Part shown: positions 1 to 10,497 of the stretch, piece after piece
Layout of the letters: every line of letters starts with the position of its first letter
Numbering within the stretch: position 1 is the stretch's first letter
Source: Mangrovibacter yixingensis
Lineage (GTDB): Bacteria > Pseudomonadota > Gammaproteobacteria > Enterobacterales > Enterobacteriaceae
Reading direction: 5' to 3'
Length of the DNA stretch: 64,000 nucleotides
Assembly (NCBI RefSeq): GCF_020523985.1
Contig: NZ_JAIVKM010000008.1
Location: forward strand, 1 to 64,000
Notes under the pieces: model-generated
Databases searched by the model: none
What the model was told of the DNA's origin: nothing
The model's input: the letters and a program-made list of their open reading frames with translations, nothing else
Translations under genes and position numbers: made by a program

Positions 1-1319
1 TGCGCACCGGAGCCGGTCACCACCAGCCCGGTGCTGCCGTCACCCTGCACGGTGATATTGCCCTGGTTTTCCAGGGCGGCGTTGTTGCCATCCACCTGCA
101 CCCCGGTGGCCCCGCCGGTCACCCACAGGTCACCGCCCAGTTGTACATCGCTGTTGTCCCCGGTAATGGCAATCCCGGTGGAGCCTTCACCGCTGACACT
201 GGTTTCCCCGGTGTTGGTGACACTGGCGTTGTCGCCGCTAATCTGGGTGCCGGTGCCGCCGCCAGTCACGTTGTTGTTACCGTTGTTGCTGACAGTAGCA
301 CCGTTGCCGTTCACTTCCAGCCCCACCGAGCCCTCACCGCTGACATCGGAGTCGCCGGTGTTGGTGACACTGGCGTTATCACCGCTAATCTGAGTGCCGG
401 TGCCGCCGCCGATTACCGTGCTGTTGCCTTCGTTGCTTACGCTGGCGTTGTCCCCGGTGACCACCGTGCCCGCCGAACCTTCGCCGCTGACACTGGTTTC
501 CCCGGTGTTGGTGACACTGGCGTTATCGCCGCTGATCTGGGTGCCGGTGCCGCCATCAGTTACCGTGCTGTTGCCTTCGTTGCTCACGGTGGCGTTGTCG
601 CCGTTCACGTTCACCCCGGTGCTGCCACCGCCCACATTATTGTTGCCGTTGTTGGTGACAGTGGCATCGTTGCCGTTCACTTCCAGCCCCACGGACCCTT
701 CACCACTGGCATTGATGTCGCCCTCATTGGTGGTGCTGGTGTTGTTGCCGTCCACCACCGTGCCTTTACCGCCTTCGGTGACGTCCGTGTTGCCTTCCAG
801 GGTGTTGTCGGTGTTGTTACCGGTGACCAGGTTGCCGATTTCCCCGTCTCCGGCGCTGGTGTTGCCTTCCAGGGTGTTTTCCTGGTTATCACCGTCCAGC
901 TGGTTGCCAATTTCCCACTCTTCGTAGTTGTTGCCGTCATCGCCTCCGTCACCACCTTCGTTACGGTCGCCGTCATCGCTGCCACCGCCACCGTTGCCAC
1001 TGCTGCCGCCCGCCACAATGGCAATGGTGGCAGCCAGGGCGGCGGCACCGCCCCCGGCTAACAGGGTGGTCTGGTCGGTCATCCAGCCGGGCAGTTCACT
1101 GCCGGAAGCCTGTGCGGGAGTGTCTTCTTCGGGTAACTGGCACTGTGCCGGCAGGGCGGCCAGGTCTTCCCGGGTGAGCAGGCTCAGGTCTGCCGGGCAT
1201 TCCACGGCGTCTGCAGGAACTGTGCCTGTAAGGGGTGAAGTTTGTGCCATCGCCTGGCCGTTCAGCGCCAGAGATATGCACACAGAAAGTGCACTCAGTG
1301 TTGCGGTTTTGTTTTTCAT
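1..1319 (-). CDS. Autotransporter-type adhesin, N-terminal part (runs off left edge)
   Basis: An open frame of 439 codons begins at ATG 1319 and is still open at the window edge, so the C-terminus is not visible. A Sec signal peptide (residues 1-25, cleavage after AMA) is followed by a Cys-containing stretch, a hydrophobic Ala/Gly segment (about 86-104), a Gly/Asp-rich linker, and then tandem 24-residue repeats (72 bp) rich in Gly, Asn, Thr and Val, such as GTQISGDNASVTNTGE. This is the pattern of beta-helix passenger domains of large type V adhesins; a BigA-like protein is my guess, but no barrel is visible to confirm it. AAGGA lies 8 nt before the ATG. The long plus-strand frames over this region are mirror images of the repeats. 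Expression may be phase-variable (see 1439-1509). Confidence 0.75.
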   Translation of the reverse strand, partial: MKNKTATLSALSVCISLALNGQAMAQTSPLTGTVPADAVECPADLSLLTREDLAALPAQCQLPEEDTPAQASGSELPGWMTDQTTLLAGGGAAALAATIAIVAGGSSGNGGGGSDDGDRNEGGDGGDDGNNYEEWEIGNQLDGDNQENTLEGNTSAGDGEIGNLVTGNNTDNTLEGNTDVTEGGKGTVVDGNNTSTTNEGDINASGEGSVGLEVNGNDATVTNNGNNNVGGGSTGVNVNGDNATVSNEGNSTVTDGGTGTQISGDNASVTNTGETSVSGEGSAGTVVTGDNASVSNEGNSTVIGGGTGTQISGDNASVTNTGDSDVSGEGSVGLEVNGNGATVSNNGNNNVTGGGTGTQISGDNASVTNTGETSVSGEGSTGIAITGDNSDVQLGGDLWVTGGATGVQVDGNNAALENQGNITVQGDGSTGLVVTGSGA

Positions 1320-1361
1320 CAAACTGTCCTTAATTTGTGGGGCCGCGGGCCAAAAACCACA

Positions 1362-1380
1362 GCCGGGGAGACGCCCCGGC
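1362..1380 (-). promoter_or_regulatory. GC-rich hairpin in the adhesin 5' leader
   Basis: A perfect 7-bp stem (GCCGGGG / CCCCGGC, 5-nt loop) lies about 40 bp before the adhesin start. On the minus strand it is followed by a short T-rich stretch (TGTGGTTTTTGG), so it could attenuate or shape the leader. A possible -10 (TATCAT) lies just upstream near 1390. A function is inferred only. Confidence 0.4.
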
Positions 1381-1438
1381 GTCTGATGATAGAAAGCGAC
1401 CAAAGCACGCAAAAAATTAAGGGGAGAAAGGTAAATAA

Positions 1439-1509
1439 CGATCAATATTGAAAAATTGATCGCCGTAAGTGATCGATCAATTTTAAGAGATTGATCGTTA
1501 CGGGCGATC
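1439..1509. promoter_or_regulatory. Cluster of six GATC (Dam) sites within two identical dyads
   Basis: Two copies of the dyad CGATCAAT-N8-ATTGATCG lie at 1439-1462 and 1474-1497, with centres 35 bp apart. GATC occurs at 1440, 1458, 1471, 1475, 1493 and 1506: six sites in 70 bp, where about one per 256 bp is expected by chance. The cluster is upstream of the adhesin gene. In enterobacteria, Dam-site clusters combined with a DNA-binding protein give epigenetic phase variation of surface genes (agn43, pap, opvAB). The binding protein here is unknown. The rest of the 1320-1719 interval holds no convincing gene. Confidence 0.6.
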
Positions 1510-1719
1510 AGTACAAAAAAATAAAGAATAATTCCCTTATTTTTCATGGTTATATTGAAAATATATTAATTATTGATACGGGCAGATTAAGAAGTAAAAA
1601 GCCACCTGTTGAAGAGGGGGCTTTAAATATTCGTGTTGAAATTAAGCGCGTTGGTGGGTTACCACCACCCGATTGATATGGCCTGGCTGAACATTCAGTG
1701 CTAACACCTGGCAATAAAA

Positions 1720-1752
1720 AAACACCGCCAGGTTTCTGGCGGTGTTTTTGTG
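1720..1752. terminator. Bidirectional rho-independent terminator downstream of ytfP
   Basis: A 12-bp stem (1720-1731 with 1736-1747, loop GTTT) has a T-run on one side and an A-run on the other, so it can end minus-strand transcripts from tamA-tamB-ytfP. Confidence 0.8.
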
Positions 1753-1779
1753 GTGAACTTACATAACGGAACTTACGGG

Positions 1780-2127
1780 TTACTTGAATTGATCTCTGTC
1801 CAGCCAGTTACCCGTTGTAATGTAAGTAAGCCCCTCTACAGGGCGCTGGTAGACATACATCCAGGCGGAACCAAACGGCGTTTGAATTAACTGCCGGCTG
1901 TATTCCCCCCCTTTGGTACGCAACGCATCGAGTTCAGCCAGAGTGGAGGCATCAATACGGTAAACTTCACCGAAGACACTCCCGTCCCCCGGAACCGCGC
2001 CAGGATAATGCCCCACGCTGTATAACTGATAATGTTCTACTGTATGATCGCCCAACCACTGCGCGTTGGTCATCCAGTGACTGTTACCTTGTTTGCGTCG
2101 TAAACTGCCGTAAACAAATATTCGCAT
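1780..2127 (-). CDS. ytfP: YtfP, gamma-glutamylcyclotransferase-like (GGCT/BtrG fold) protein
   Basis: A 115-residue cytosolic protein, close to the usual family length. The N-terminal MRIFVYGSLRRKQGN contains the YGSL signature that forms the substrate pocket of the GGCT-like fold; PGAVPGDGSVFGEVY is the second family motif. The family includes gamma-glutamylcyclotransferases and gamma-glutamylamine cyclotransferases, but the substrate of YtfP is not established. It begins 2 nt after the tamB stop, so it is the last gene of a tamA-tamB-ytfP operon ending at the terminator at 1720. This order is conserved in E. coli. Confidence 0.9.
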   Translation of the reverse strand: MRIFVYGSLRRKQGNSHWMTNAQWLGDHTVEHYQLYSVGHYPGAVPGDGSVFGEVYRIDASTLAELDALRTKGGEYSRQLIQTPFGSAWMYVYQRPVEGLTYITTGNWLDRDQFK

Positions 2128-2129
2128 TG

Positions 2130-5100
2130 CTAAAACTCAAACTGATAGAGCAAATCGAGCGCCTGATCAACCCCAGACACCGCTTCCAGATACAGCTTAG
2201 GCATCAGCCGATAACGCAAGGTGAGCGTTGCCAGTGAGTCAAAGATACCTACACCGTATTTCACTTGCAGACCCGGCAGTACATAACCGCTGACCACCAC
2301 CTGGGAGGAATCCCCCGCTCCTGTGGTATCCAGCGACAAGTTTTTGACGCCAAATGTCTCTCCGATTTTACCCACAACCTGACCACTTTGTGCAACCCCC
2401 ATTCCAATTAACATGGAAGTCATTGCTGCACCATCACCTTGTTCACTACTCAAACCCTGCCCACGTAGCAAATAAGACAACGCTTCCTGCTGCGACATAG
2501 TAGGGTCAGAGAAGATCTCCGCTTTTGGTTCGTCCGCCATTCCGGTGACACGCACACCAGCAACGACGTCGTCTTCTGTTGCATCGGGGTTACGAATCGC
2601 TTCAATATTGAGGGAGGGCTGATCCGGTGGGCCAGAGAACAGCAAGATGCCTTTGCGCACTATCAGATCCTGGCCATAGGCATGAAAGCGCCCTTCCGGA
2701 ATATTAATCTGGCCGTTCAGGCCCAGGCCTTGTTTGTCCTGAACGACTTTCAAGTCACCATCCAGGCGCGCTTTCAGGCCAAAAGCATCCAGACGCACAT
2801 TGTTGCCAATGTGAATTTTCAGGTTACTGTTAATCGGAATGGATGCCGTTTTAGGCTCAATAGGCTGCAGGTTGTCATTCAGCATCACTTCATCGTCTGA
2901 TACACCTACTGCGCTTTCAGGCAAGTCATGCACGACAATACGCGCCCAGGGAACGTCCACGCTACCATTGAGGGTGAATACCGTGGGCGTGGCATCAAAT
3001 ACAATATCTGGCGAGACATCCATTCGCACCATTGGCGGCACAGTAATACGCACCCGGCTGCCTTTGGCGGCGATTTGCGCTTTCCAGTTATCCAACTGCG
3101 CCCAATCGGCAAAACCGCTCAGGCTGATTTGCCCTTTTGATGTCCGCACCGTACCTTGCAAAGTGGAGCGCTGGCCGGTAAAGGCCATAGTGACATCACT
3201 TGGCTGCATATCGAATGGCATAAAGTTGGCCTGCAACCCTAAATCGCTCATTCGTACCTGGCCGAATAGCTGTGGTTTTTGGGCATCACCGCCCAATGTC
3301 AGGCGAGCATTAACCTTGCCATTGGCTTTTTCGCCAGCAGTAAAGATTGGGTTCAGGAAATCCAGGGCGAAGTTGGTCAGGTTGACATTACCGGCCAGTT
3401 GCCGCCGCCCCTGAGGGTCTTTTACCTGGAGTTTGCCATCCAGTTGGCCATTGTTGACCAGGCGAACCAGCCAGTCGGCCTGAACCTGGTCGTTGTGCAC
3501 TGCTGCATTCAGCGTCAGGGCGTCAAACTCTACAGGCAAACTCCCGTTACTCATTGCCTGGTTAACCTTCACCCCTTTACCAGACAGGTGAACGGTCGCC
3601 TCCGGTAAGCCTGGCTTACTGCTGTCCCAGGAGACATCGGCGTTGCCACTGAATACACCCGAGGCTTTGGTGCCTTCCGGCAGCAAGTCTTTCAGCATCG
3701 CCAGGTCGAAGCGGTTCAGGTTGATACGCGCCCGGCCGCTGGGGCCTGCATCTATTGGTTGCGGCACGCAAAGTTCTGCATTGGGGTTGCGCCAGCAATG
3801 CACGCCTATCGCAATGCGTTGTTCTTGATTACGGTAATCCAGTGAAACCGGCTGGGTTAATGACCAGGGGCCAACGGGTGTCTCAAAACGGGTATTGCTC
3901 AATGTGCCCTGCCAGCGCTCTTGTTGGCGATCAAAGTGCCCACTCAAGCTTAAATGGCCGGAAACCGGCTCCCCGGCAATTTCCAGCTTCATCTGGTGCT
4001 GGTTTTCGTTACCTTCTGCATTTAGCGCGACACGGGAAATGGCCAAACCCGGTTGGGCGATGTTATCCACCAGCACTTTCAGGTGCCCGGCAATTTGCTC
4101 ACCCGAACTGACATCGCCATCTACATTCACGGAGCTGACAGAAAGCGCCTGCCAGCGCAGGCGATGGGCCTGAATTGAAGCAAATAATTGCGGCGCAGCC
4201 ATATCGCCACGCACTTTCACTACCCCTTTTGCGGTGCCACCTAAACCGGGTAGTGCATTATCCAGCGCGGGGGCATCAATGTTGGCATCAAGCTTGAGTG
4301 TTTTTGCATCCACTTCGCCCTGCACGGCAACGGTATTACGGCCTAAAGCAATGTTCAGTTTCGGGATTAACCACTGCATGTAGCTGTTGCCACGCAAATT
4401 CCCTTCAATATTGAGCGGGTTTTGTTTCACGTTCCCTTTCAGGGCGATTTCCGGTACAGAAATTTGCCATGTGCCGCCGTAAAGGCTGCCGCGAGTTTTT
4501 ACCACACCGTCCACCCGAGAAGGCCATTCAGGGTATTGTTTCGCCGTGTTAATCCCCGCCAGTGTCAGTTCGCTGTGCCAGCTTATCGCTTTGCTCCAGT
4601 CAACCACTGCCGTTAAATCGGTATTCCCTTCCAGAGCCGCAATGCGCAGTTTATCCAGCACAAACTGTTGTGTGGTGCCTTTGCCGTTGAGTGTAATCGT
4701 GGCCGGGGGAAGCTGGTCACCTTTCACATTGGAGGCAAAATTCAGTTGGTAATCACGCATGCTCCCGGTAAGGGAGAGTTTGAGTGCGGTTGCCTGGTAT
4801 TGCGCTGCGCCTTCCAGCGGCCAGGCCAGTTGTGGCGATGACACTTGCAGGTTAACCGGCAACCCAGCTTGTGCCAGTTGTGTTTCGCCAGTGACTGCCA
4901 GGTTTACCGGGCCAGACAGGTTCAGGCCCAGCCCCAGTTTGCTGCGCAGGCCACCGTTAAGGTTGAGTTTAATTTTCTCGCCTTTCAGTGGTGCCATATT
5001 CAGCGAAGCGTTCAGGGTAAGATCAACCGGCCAGTCTGCACTGAGGGTTGCCTGCCCACTGGCATCCACCAAGCCTTCACTGGAATCGACATCCAGAGTA

Positions 5101-5942
5101 TCGAGCTTCAGGTGCCCGTCTGTCCCCGTTACTTTAAGCAGCAGTTTGTTAACCGTGACATCGCTGTCGCCTGTCAGGCGTAACTGTGTGCCCGTAAATT
5201 GCGCAATAGTGAGATTAACTGGCAGGGTGACATTGGCCATTTCAGGTAATAGCGGTTTGGAAAATAGTTTTTCCAGTGTTTCACCCAGTGGTGGCTCCTG
5301 CGCCTGTTGTGCCTCAGCAGCAGGTTGCTTATCTTTGGTTGCCGCCGCTTGTTTTGCCTCTGCAACCACTTTGGCCGCGCCTTGCGGCGTTTTCGGCAGG
5401 GCAATTAACAGGCCATCAAGAGTGGTAGGGGTTATCGTCAGGTTGCGGCCTTCCCAATTGACGCCACTGTGAAATGCCATCAGGGAGACGGCGGTGTCGT
5501 CGATACTGACATTGACGTTTTCAATCGCGATACGCGATAACGCGATGGCATAAGGCGTACTTAAATTGAGCGGCCCACTGCTTTCTTCTTCCTGTACCGG
5601 TGCAGAAGGTGGCATTTTGCTGGAGTCTATTGCCACATTAATGTCTTTCAGTGCCAGGTCATTCACGCAAAATTTACTGTGCCACAAACACCGCAGGCTG
5701 ACAGATAAATGCACCCGCCCGGCATTGACGGCAACACCCGGTTGTTCGTAGCGAATCTGGCTGAGTGTAAGATTACGCCAGCCGCCTTCGACATTGCCAA
5801 TATGCAGCCCTGGCACCCAACGGTTTGCCGCACTGAATAGCACGTGCAACCCCGGAGTTGTTCCTACCAGGAAGCCCACAGCACCAAAAATAAAGACCAC
5901 CACCAGGAGTACAGCGAGGCTGATTTTTTTCCAACGGCTCAT
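2130..5942 (-). CDS. tamB: TamB, inner-membrane-anchored translocation and assembly module subunit
   Basis: A 1270-residue protein with one N-terminal membrane anchor (about residues 7-28), a very long repetitive beta-rich periplasmic region and the C-terminal DUF490/TamB domain ending in YQFEF. TamB forms a periplasm-spanning beta-taco groove that pairs with TamA and is implicated in outer-membrane protein assembly and in glycerophospholipid transport to the outer membrane, partly redundant with YhdP and YdbH. Its ATG overlaps the tamA stop by 4 nt (ATGA-type), indicating coupled translation. Length and domain order match E. coli TamB (about 1259 residues), and I see no frameshift or truncation. 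Confidence 0.96.
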   Translation of the reverse strand: MSRWKKISLAVLLVVVFIFGAVGFLVGTTPGLHVLFSAANRWVPGLHIGNVEGGWRNLTLSQIRYEQPGVAVNAGRVHLSVSLRCLWHSKFCVNDLALKDINVAIDSSKMPPSAPVQEEESSGPLNLSTPYAIALSRIAIENVNVSIDDTAVSLMAFHSGVNWEGRNLTITPTTLDGLLIALPKTPQGAAKVVAEAKQAAATKDKQPAAEAQQAQEPPLGETLEKLFSKPLLPEMANVTLPVNLTIAQFTGTQLRLTGDSDVTVNKLLLKVTGTDGHLKLDTLDVDSSEGLVDASGQATLSADWPVDLTLNASLNMAPLKGEKIKLNLNGGLRSKLGLGLNLSGPVNLAVTGETQLAQAGLPVNLQVSSPQLAWPLEGAAQYQATALKLSLTGSMRDYQLNFASNVKGDQLPPATITLNGKGTTQQFVLDKLRIAALEGNTDLTAVVDWSKAISWHSELTLAGINTAKQYPEWPSRVDGVVKTRGSLYGGTWQISVPEIALKGNVKQNPLNIEGNLRGNSYMQWLIPKLNIALGRNTVAVQGEVDAKTLKLDANIDAPALDNALPGLGGTAKGVVKVRGDMAAPQLFASIQAHRLRWQALSVSSVNVDGDVSSGEQIAGHLKVLVDNIAQPGLAISRVALNAEGNENQHQMKLEIAGEPVSGHLSLSGHFDRQQERWQGTLSNTRFETPVGPWSLTQPVSLDYRNQEQRIAIGVHCWRNPNAELCVPQPIDAGPSGRARINLNRFDLAMLKDLLPEGTKASGVFSGNADVSWDSSKPGLPEATVHLSGKGVKVNQAMSNGSLPVEFDALTLNAAVHNDQVQADWLVRLVNNGQLDGKLQVKDPQGRRQLAGNVNLTNFALDFLNPIFTAGEKANGKVNARLTLGGDAQKPQLFGQVRMSDLGLQANFMPFDMQPSDVTMAFTGQRSTLQGTVRTSKGQISLSGFADWAQLDNWKAQIAAKGSRVRITVPPMVRMDVSPDIVFDATPTVFTLNGSVDVPWARIVVHDLPESAVGVSDDEVMLNDNLQPIEPKTASIPINSNLKIHIGNNVRLDAFGLKARLDGDLKVVQDKQGLGLNGQINIPEGRFHAYGQDLIVRKGILLFSGPPDQPSLNIEAIRNPDATEDDVVAGVRVTGMADEPKAEIFSDPTMSQQEALSYLLRGQGLSSEQGDGAAMTSMLIGMGVAQSGQVVGKIGETFGVKNLSLDTTGAGDSSQVVVSGYVLPGLQVKYGVGIFDSLATLTLRYRLMPKLYLEAVSGVDQALDLLYQFEF

Positions 5943-7672
5943 AATTCAGGCCCCAAACCGATATAAAACTGCACACCATGTTCTTCTTTATCGCCTACCG
6001 GCATGGCCAGGTCTAACTTAATAGGCCCCACTGGCGATTGCCAGCGCACCCCAAAGCCAGCCCCGGTTTTGAAATCATTCGCGTCAATGGAATTCACTGC
6101 TTCTCCGGAATCAACAAATACCGCTCCCCACCACCTGCCGGTCACGTTGTACTGGTATTCGAGCGATCCAGTGACCATTTTTGATGCCCCGGTTAATTTA
6201 CCGTCGCTGTCTTTTGGGGAAATGGATTTGTACGAGTAACCACGAATACTGCGATCGCCCCCGGCGAAGAAACGCAAATCAGGGGGCACTTTGTCGAAAT
6301 TCCCGGTTTCAATCCAGCCCACAGTGCCACGCATTACAAAGCGGTTGCGCTCTGCCAGGGTACGAATCCAGGTGTTTTGTGCCTGCATCACCAGGAAATC
6401 AACATCTGAACCCCAGGACCTGTTAGAGATATCTACAGAATAGCGTTGTGAATCCCCCCAGACTGGCATCAGCCCGCCACGCGAACGGGTACGGCTGAAA
6501 CTCACACCGGGGTAAATCAGCATGGTGGTGTTGGTGACACTGGCCTGAGTAAAGTGGTCGAGGCTCCAGCGCAAGTTCAGTGCCCGTTGCCAGCCAGTAT
6601 TCAGTTCCCAAAAGCGGGATACTGCCAGTGTGGTTGAGTCCGCCTTGGTGTCGTTCAGGTCGGTACGTTTAAAGCCACCCTGCCACAAGTAATACTGTTC
6701 AAGCGGGCTTTTCAGCAACGGGACTTTGTAACTGAAATCCAGCGTTTGTTCTGGCTCAGACAGGCTGGTACTGGTGGTCAGGCTGTGCCCATAGCTGTTA
6801 ACCCAGGGCTTTCGCCATGAGGCTTTGATACGTGGCCCCACATCAGTTGAGAAGCCAATCCCGGTTTCAATTGTGTTTTCTGTACGCGGTGTAACCACGC
6901 CCTGAAGCGGCAACACTTTGGTTTTACGGGCTTTATCAAACTCTGGTGCAACAACCACGGAATTAAACCAACCAGTGGCAGAGAGCCTGCGGTTCAGTTC
7001 GGCCAGGTCGTTACTGGTGTAGTAATCCCCTTCTTTGAAGGGCACCAGATTTTGTAGGTATTCATTACGAATTTGTGAACCTTCAAAGGTCACCGCGCCA
7101 AAGCGGTAACGCTGCCCACTGTCGTAATCGATATCCCAAAAGGCTTCATGCCGGCCCAGGGACACCCCTAACTGGCTCTTTTTAAAATTGCTGTCGAAGT
7201 AACCTTTACGCAAGGCCTGCGTTGTCAGGGATTTTTTAAAATTTTCGTAGGTTCCATGGTTCAGAATGGTGCCTTTTGCCGGGCGATTTTTCAGTAATGC
7301 GAGGTAATCCGGGTCTTTACTCGCGCCACCGCGCAATATCACTTCTGTACCACCAATTTTTACCGGTTCACCGGGTGATACTTTGGCAATGAGTACCTGG
7401 CGCCCGGTTTTTGGTGGTGGCTGCAAATCAAAGTCGATAGTGGGTTCATAGTAGCCCAGTGCTCGCAGGCCTTTACGAATGGCATCATCCACCCGAGCCT
7501 CAAAACGGCGGTCTGGCGTAACTTCATCACTTTCAATGGTAGAAAGTTGCGCGCGTACGTTCTTTTGCAATTCTCCTGACAATCCTTCAACTTGCAAACG
7601 TACGCTGGCTGCACTGGCCAGGCTGCTGGTAAGTAACAAACTTACGCAACAAATGATTCGGATATGAGGCAC
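5939..7672 (-). CDS. tamA: TamA, Omp85-family outer-membrane assembly protein
   Basis: 577 residues, the same length as E. coli TamA. A signal peptide (ending near SLASA) precedes three POTRA domains (about 22-265) and a 16-strand Omp85 barrel ending in FYIGLGPEL; the conserved RSIRGY motif of loop 6 is present. I chose GTG 7672 because it follows AGGAGA at good spacing and gives the family-standard N-terminus; a longer open frame reaching 7750 has no family support. TamA works with TamB and its stop overlaps the tamB start by 4 nt. Confidence 0.95.
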   Translation of the reverse strand: MPHIRIICCVSLLLTSSLASAASVRLQVEGLSGELQKNVRAQLSTIESDEVTPDRRFEARVDDAIRKGLRALGYYEPTIDFDLQPPPKTGRQVLIAKVSPGEPVKIGGTEVILRGGASKDPDYLALLKNRPAKGTILNHGTYENFKKSLTTQALRKGYFDSNFKKSQLGVSLGRHEAFWDIDYDSGQRYRFGAVTFEGSQIRNEYLQNLVPFKEGDYYTSNDLAELNRRLSATGWFNSVVVAPEFDKARKTKVLPLQGVVTPRTENTIETGIGFSTDVGPRIKASWRKPWVNSYGHSLTTSTSLSEPEQTLDFSYKVPLLKSPLEQYYLWQGGFKRTDLNDTKADSTTLAVSRFWELNTGWQRALNLRWSLDHFTQASVTNTTMLIYPGVSFSRTRSRGGLMPVWGDSQRYSVDISNRSWGSDVDFLVMQAQNTWIRTLAERNRFVMRGTVGWIETGNFDKVPPDLRFFAGGDRSIRGYSYKSISPKDSDGKLTGASKMVTGSLEYQYNVTGRWWGAVFVDSGEAVNSIDANDFKTGAGFGVRWQSPVGPIKLDLAMPVGDKEEHGVQFYIGLGPEL

Positions 7673-8046
7673 TTTTTCTCCTGATCTTCCCTTATTCCCA
7701 CCCTGGGATAAAAACACGTACCGCTCCGCGGCATAACAAAACCTCAACATTTGAGGTTGAAAAACAGATTCTGGCCCTGATAATTCTATTAGTTAGATTA
7801 GCCGTATTTGCTGTAATTCGCCTGATAGCTGTCTCACCTGGATAAGCTGTACAAGCTGAAAACTGGCTGACAGACCGCCAACCAATAACACTGGCACCCA
7901 ATAATTTTTGCCATGACAGCACGTTATGTTGACGTGATGTAACAAAAATGACCACTTTGAGATGCGAAGTGTATATTGTGTGCAAATACAGCGCCTATGA
8001 CAACCGCCCAAGGGCAGTCCAGTTTCTGAAAAGTGGAGAGAAAACC
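7673..8046. other. Divergent tamA / msrA intergenic region
   Basis: This 374-bp interval carries no gene I can support. It contains a perfect hairpin, AACCTCAA-cat-TTGAGGTT (7740-7758), 68 bp upstream of tamA, a possible operator or leader stem. A weak msrA promoter candidate is TGACCA-N17-TATATT at about 7949-7977. Confidence 0.4.
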
Positions 8047-8688
8047 ATGGTAAATCTGTTTACCAAGTCGACGCCTGTGGCACAGTCGCAAGCATTACCC
8101 GGGCGCAAAACCCCTATGCCCGTGGCCCGGTTACATGCTGTTAATGAACATTCGATGACCCATGTTCCGGATGGTATGGAAGTGGCGTTATTCGCCATGG
8201 GGTGTTTCTGGGGCGTCGAGCGCCTGTTTTGGCAGCAACCCGGTGTGTACAGCACTGCTGCTGGCTACACCGGTGGTTTTACCCCTAACCCAACTTACCG
8301 CGAAGTGTGTACCGGGCAAACCGGCCATGCGGAAGCCGTACGTGTTGTTTATGACCCGGCAGTTATCAGCTATGAACAATTGTTGCAGATATTCTGGGAA
8401 AACCACGATCCGGCCCAAGGGATGCGCCAGGGTAACGATATTGGTACCCAGTACCGCTCTGCCATTTACCCACTGACAGAACAGCAGTCTGCCGCAGCGA
8501 AAGCCAGCCTGGTGCGTTTCCAGTCGGCCATGCGTGCGCAGGATGATAATCGTGCTGTCACAACAGAAATTGCCACAGCATTGCCGTTTTACTATGCGGA
8601 AGATGAACACCAGCAATATTTATATAAAAACCCGGAAGGTTACTGCGGGCTGGGCGGAATTGGGGTTTGCCTGCCACCTCAGCTGTAA
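8047..8688 (+). CDS. msrA: MsrA, peptide-methionine (S)-S-oxide reductase
   Basis: 213 residues (E. coli 212). It reduces Met-(S)-sulfoxide in proteins and free methionine, using thioredoxin. The catalytic motif GCFWG places the nucleophile at Cys53, and the C-terminal [11 protein letters not shown] supplies recycling cysteines 200 and 208. The substrate-pocket segment YRSAIY is present. ATG 8047 follows GGAGA; the frame is open further upstream but lacks family similarity. Single gene, divergent from tamA, ending at the hairpin at 8764. Confidence 0.96.
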   Translation: MVNLFTKSTPVAQSQALPGRKTPMPVARLHAVNEHSMTHVPDGMEVALFAMGCFWGVERLFWQQPGVYSTAAGYTGGFTPNPTYREVCTGQTGHAEAVRVVYDPAVISYEQLLQIFWENHDPAQGMRQGNDIGTQYRSAIYPLTEQQSAAAKASLVRFQSAMRAQDDNRAVTTEIATALPFYYAEDEHQQYLYKNPEGYCGLGGIGVCLPPQL

Positions 8689-8763
8689 TCTCATCTTAAA
8701 ATTGGTTAAATCATCGCCTGCTGGCAGGCCATGCTGCCCTTAGGTTATACTGAATACGAAATT

Positions 8764-8793
8764 GCCGGCCCAGCGCTTACGGGCCGGTTTTTA
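8764..8793 (+). terminator. Rho-independent terminator after msrA
   Basis: Stem CCGGCCC / GGGCCGG (8765-8771 with 8781-8787) followed by TTTTTA, 75 bp past the msrA stop. A TATACT -10 for ytfL lies just before it (8746-8751), so part of the ytfL leader may run through this hairpin. Confidence 0.65.
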
Positions 8794-8855
8794 GTGTCTG
8801 TCACATGGATAATCAACTTTCCCTTCCGAGGATCTGGCGTTACGCCGGATAAGAT

Positions 8856-10193
8856 ATGTTAAACAGTATATTAGTCATACTCTGTCTAATCGCCATCAGT
8901 TCGTTTTTCTCGTTGTCTGAGATTTCACTGGCGGCTTCCCGCAAAATCAAACTCAAGTTGCTGGCGGATGAAGGCAACGTGAACGCGCAACGCGTTTTGA
9001 AAATGCAGGAAAACCCCGGCATGTTCTTTACTGTGGTGCAAATTGGCCTGAACGCAGTGGCTATTTTAGGCGGTATTGTTGGTGATGCGGCATTCTCACC
9101 GGCTTTCAGAAGCCTGTTGGACCGTTTTATGGAGCCGGAGTGGTCTGAGCAACTTAGCTTTATTCTTTCTTTCTCTCTGGTTACCGGCATGTTTATTTTG
9201 CTGGCAGACCTGACACCGAAACGCATAGGTATGATAGCGCCGGAAGTAGTCGCTCTACGGATAATCAACCCCATGCGCTTCTGCCTGCTGGTTTTCCGCC
9301 CGTTAGTGTGGTTCTTCAACGGCATGGCTAACGTAATTTTCCGCCTGTTCAAGCTGCCAATGGTGCGCAAAGACGATATTACACCAGACGATATTTACGC
9401 GGTGGTGGAAGCCGGTGCGCTGGCCGGGGTGCTACGTAAACAGGAACATGAGTTAATTGAAAACGTGTTCGAGCTGGAATCCCGCACAGTGCCTTCTTCA
9501 ATGACTTCACGCGAAAACATTATTTGGTTCGATTTGCATGAAGATGAGCACAGCCTGAAAACCAAAGTAGCAGAACACCCCCACTCCAAGTTTTTGGTGT
9601 GCAATGAAGATATCGACCACATTATTGGTTATGTCGATTCTAAAGAGTTGCTTAACCGCGTGCTGGTCAACCAAAGCCTGGTGCTGACGAGCGGTGTTCA
9701 TATTCGCAATGTGTTGATTGTTCCGGATACGCTGACGTTATCTGAAGCGCTGGAAAGCTTCAAAAGCGCAGGTGAAGACTTCGCGGTGATTATGAATGAA
9801 TACGCGTTGGTGGTTGGGATTATCACGCTGAATGACGTGATGACCACGCTGATGGGTGACCTGGTGGGCCAGGGTATGGAAGAGCAAATCGTGGCTCGCG
9901 ATGAAAACTCCTGGCTGGTTGAAGGCGGAACACCTATTGATGACGTGATGCGTGTACTGGATATTGATGAATTTCCCCAGTCAGATAATTATGAAACCAT
10001 TGGCGGTTTTATGATGTTCATGCTGCGTAAGATCCCGAAACGCACCGATGCAGTTAAATACTCTGGCTACAAGTTTGAAGTGGTAGATATAGATAACTTC
10101 CGCATTGACCAGTTACTGGTTACCCGGCTGGACAGCAAGCCTGTTACTTTGGTGCCTAAGCTCCCGGATGCCTCAGACAAAAGTGTTGCCTGA
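8856..10193 (+). CDS. ytfL: YtfL/PaeA, CNNM-CBS inner-membrane protein linked to polyamine export
   Basis: 445 residues. The N-terminal CNNM (DUF21) domain (about 1-190) has hydrophobic helices at 1-25, 55-75, 98-120 and 135-160. It is followed by a CBS pair (about 205-335) and a C-terminal CorC/HlyC-type domain (about 350-430, with EGGTPIDDV). In Salmonella and E. coli this protein is called PaeA and reduces cytoplasmic cadaverine and putrescine, protecting stationary-phase cells. Older annotations call it a hemolysin or CorC-like protein. Full length, transcribed alone, ending at the terminator at 10251. Confidence 0.92.
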   Translation: MLNSILVILCLIAISSFFSLSEISLAASRKIKLKLLADEGNVNAQRVLKMQENPGMFFTVVQIGLNAVAILGGIVGDAAFSPAFRSLLDRFMEPEWSEQLSFILSFSLVTGMFILLADLTPKRIGMIAPEVVALRIINPMRFCLLVFRPLVWFFNGMANVIFRLFKLPMVRKDDITPDDIYAVVEAGALAGVLRKQEHELIENVFELESRTVPSSMTSRENIIWFDLHEDEHSLKTKVAEHPHSKFLVCNEDIDHIIGYVDSKELLNRVLVNQSLVLTSGVHIRNVLIVPDTLTLSEALESFKSAGEDFAVIMNEYALVVGIITLNDVMTTLMGDLVGQGMEEQIVARDENSWLVEGGTPIDDVMRVLDIDEFPQSDNYETIGGFMMFMLRKIPKRTDAVKYSGYKFEVVDIDNFRIDQLLVTRLDSKPVTLVPKLPDASDKSVA

Positions 10194-10250
10194 TAACCTC
10201 ACAGCCCCCTGCCCGGTAGGGGGTTCTTATTTCTGACGCCCAAAAACAGA

Positions 10251-10275
10251 AACGGCCCTTAAGGGCCGTTTTTTG
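10251..10275. terminator. Perfect-palindrome terminator between convergent ytfL and ytfK
   Basis: A 20-bp perfect palindrome (AACGGCCCTT / AAGGGCCGTT) followed by TTTTTTG on the plus strand; upstream A-rich sequence would also serve ytfK. A weaker hairpin (CCCCCT / AGGGGG) sits at 10205-10223. Confidence 0.8.
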
Positions 10276-10290
10276 TCTGCGCTACCGGAA

Positions 10291-10497
10291 CTAAGCCATT
10301 TCAGCCTGTAAACGTGTTACCTGGCGGTTGACCTCAGACATGATAGTTAAATGTTGCTTATCTTTTACCCTGGGTAGAAGAATGCGACCTTTATCAAATT
10401 CAAATGCACCTATGTCCTTGATGTACAACCGTCCACGAAACAGGATTTTTACGTACTTAGCCACCTGAAGTGGATTGTAACGCTGAAAGATTTTCAT
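10291..10497 (-). CDS. ytfK: YtfK, SpoT-activating stringent-response protein (DUF1107)
   Basis: 68 residues, nearly identical to E. coli YtfK from [20 protein letters not shown] onwards, including the C-terminal MSEVNRQV helix. E. coli YtfK is a small cytosolic protein that binds SpoT and shifts it towards (p)ppGpp synthesis under phosphate or fatty-acid limitation. AGGAGA lies about 8 nt upstream of the ATG. Monocistronic, convergent with ytfL. Confidence 0.93.
   Translation of the reverse strand: MKIFQRYNPLQVAKYVKILFRGRLYIKDIGAFEFDKGRILLPRVKDKQHLTIMSEVNRQVTRLQAEMA

Noticed and set aside
141-1061. Long plus-strand frames over 31-1386
   Set aside because: They mirror the repetitive minus-strand adhesin; the minus frame has a signal peptide, ribosome site and sensible repeats.
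1491-1676. 61-codon plus-strand frame beyond the GATC cluster
   Set aside because: No ribosome site, no family similarity; lies in regulatory DNA before a terminator.
8764-8856. Manganese riboswitch before ytfL
   Set aside because: Only a simple terminator-like stem is present; conserved yybP-ykoY elements are not visible.
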